A stretch of 64,000 nt of DNA, from contig NZ_JBHTIH010000002.1 in the NCBI RefSeq assembly GCF_042677045.1, positions 186,001-250,000 of the forward strand. Reading direction: 5' to 3'. Shown in pieces: positions 62,905 to 64,000 of this stretch. The position numbers and the translations under genes were made by a program. The notes beneath the pieces are model-generated. The model was not told where the DNA came from. It searched no databases and worked only from the letters and a program-made list of their open reading frames with translations. Source of the stretch: Lysobacter_K koreensis. Its GTDB lineage: Bacteria; Pseudomonadota; Gammaproteobacteria; Xanthomonadales; Xanthomonadaceae. Within the stretch, counting starts at the first letter, position 1; every line of letters starts with the position of its first letter.

Positions 62905-64000
62905 ATGCGAGTCAAAGGCGACACCTTCCAGAAATTGCTGCTTGGCACCGCGTTGCTCGCGGCGCTGGCCTGGAACCTTGCTCACGCCAGTGAAATCAAA
63001 GGCTTGCAGATCGCCACCGGGGCCACCGGCACCCGCGCGGAGATCGCGCTCGACCAGGAAGCGCAGTTCAAGCTGATCAGCCTGGCCGGCCCGGACCGCT
63101 TGGTCGTCGACCTGCCGGCATCGAGCCTGGCCCGTGGCTTCCAGCTGCCGGCCGCCGCCGGTGTGGTGAAGGCGATTCGCACCGGCTCGCCGACGCCCGG
63201 CACCGCCCGCATCGTGTTCGACCTCGCCCAGCCCGTCGCCGTACTGAAGCCGCGGATCGAGGCGGGCAGCTCGGGGCCGCGGCTGGTGCTCGAATGGCCG
63301 GGCGATGGTGCCGAGCCGACCGCGACCAAGAGTGTCACTGCCGCGACAGCGAATCCGACGCCGGCAACTCGCGCCGATTCGATGGCCGCGACGCCGTCCG
63401 CCACCGCGAGCGCGCCTGCGATCGATCCGGCCGCCGCCTCCAGCGCGGCGACCTCGCGGCTGATCTCGGAACTCGCCGCGCGCTCGGCCGCGAATACTAC
63501 GAACAACGCCGCTAACACCGCCGCGAACCCGATCAGCACCGCCGTGCCCGCCACGTTGCCGCCGCCCGCGGTCGTTGTCGCCGACAGCACCGCGCTGCCG
63601 ACCCGCGTCGCCACCGGCGTTCCCACTCGCGTGGCCACCGGGCAGCCCACCCTGATGCCCGGCGCCCCGGCGAGCGCGATTCCGGCACCGGCCGCGACCG
63701 ACGTGCCGCCGTCCGGCGCGGTCAAGACCATCAAGGACGTGATGCGCGGCCGCGGCATGCGTCCACTGGTGATTGCAATCGACCCCGGCCACGGCGGCCA
63801 GGATCCCGGCGCGGTTGGCCTGGCCGGCAACCGCGAGAAGGACGTGACCCTGGCGATCGCGCGCGAGCTCGCCCGCCAGATCAACGCCACCCCCGGGCTC
63901 AAGGCCTACCTGACCCGCAACACCGACATGTTCATCCCGCTGCCGCAGCGCGCGCGCCTCGCGCGGCAGGCGAGGGCCGACATGTTCGTGTCGATCCACG
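62905..64000 (+). CDS. amiC: N-acetylmuramoyl-L-alanine amidase (AmiC type), N-terminal part
   Basis: The gene runs off the window after 365 codons. A signal peptide ends near AHA, followed by an AMIN domain (IKGLQIATGATGTRAEIALD, LVVDLPASSLARGF) that targets septal peptidoglycan. A long Ala/Thr/Pro-rich linker (residues about 135-265, with a VATG-xPTR repeat) follows. Then the zinc amidase-3 domain begins: VIAIDPGHGGQDPGAVG with a zinc His, REKDVTLAIARELA with the zinc Glu, and a final DMFVSIH where the third zinc ligand His falls at the edge. It splits daughter cells by cutting the stem peptide from muramic acid. The long linker is typical of this family's Xanthomonadaceae members. Confidence 0.93.
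   Translation, partial: MRVKGDTFQKLLLGTALLAALAWNLAHASEIKGLQIATGATGTRAEIALDQEAQFKLISLAGPDRLVVDLPASSLARGFQLPAAAGVVKAIRTGSPTPGTARIVFDLAQPVAVLKPRIEAGSSGPRLVLEWPGDGAEPTATKSVTAATANPTPATRADSMAATPSATASAPAIDPAAASSAATSRLISELAARSAANTTNNAANTAANPISTAVPATLPPPAVVVADSTALPTRVATGVPTRVATGQPTLMPGAPASAIPAPAATDVPPSGAVKTIKDVMRGRGMRPLVIAIDPGHGGQDPGAVGLAGNREKDVTLAIARELARQINATPGLKAYLTRNTDMFIPLPQRARLARQARADMFVSIH

Overview
The window is GC-rich, gammaproteobacterial chromosome, most likely from the Xanthomonadaceae/Lysobacteraceae (Lysobacter or Luteimonas type). I infer this from the base composition, the frequent GTG/TTG starts with clear ribosome sites, the housekeeping orders pcnB-folK-panB-panC-panD-pgi and dapA-bamC, and the protein sequences. 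No plasmid, phage or insertion-sequence genes are visible. Species cannot be read from the sequence.

Positions 1-5.6 kb hold the end of a DUF4010/MgtC-type membrane protein, a minus-strand pair of decoration enzymes (O-acyltransferase, TIGR04325 methyltransferase), a divergent Sfp-type phosphopantetheinyl transferase, an EpsB/WcaJ-type phosphoglycosyl transferase that can start a polysaccharide repeat unit, and a membrane-anchored J-domain protein.

Positions 5.9-21.9 kb hold a plus-strand hybrid NRPS/PKS operon. The first protein reads A-PCP-KS-AT-ACP-aminotransferase and the second C-A-PCP-C-PCP. They overlap by ATGA and are followed by two atypical alpha/beta hydrolases and a protein with a GINT1-like (glucosamine inositolphosphorylceramide transferase family) domain. 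The last NRPS module has no adenylation domain and there is no thioesterase.

Positions 22-46 kb hold a large exopolysaccharide locus. It contains a beta-helix protein with Ig-like tail repeats, a Wzx flippase, a DUF218 protein, and a long minus-strand operon running from export protein, chain-length protein, degenerate BY-kinase and beta-barrel through four glycosyltransferases, an amidotransferase, an O-antigen ligase/polymerase and a second beta-helix protein to an AlkP-fold protein. Sugar-nucleotide genes (GAE-type epimerase, TviB-type dehydrogenase, divergent epimerase) close it. The gene content resembles exosortase-A/PEP-CTERM-associated EPS loci, yet no exosortase or PEP-CTERM protein is present. 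The simplest reading is an EPS pathway with an embedded megasynthase that makes a beta-amino-acid-containing peptidyl/polyketidyl group, possibly transferred to the polymer or its lipid carrier. That coupling is inference.

Positions 47-64 kb are conserved housekeeping: an alpha/beta hydrolase, thiD, PIN-PhoH, bcp and gcvR (minus); dapA and bamC (plus); fdxA and tRNA-Glu(CUC) (minus); pcnB, folK, panBCD and pgi (plus); queG (minus); nnr, tsaE and the start of an AmiC-type amidase (plus), cut by the window edge.
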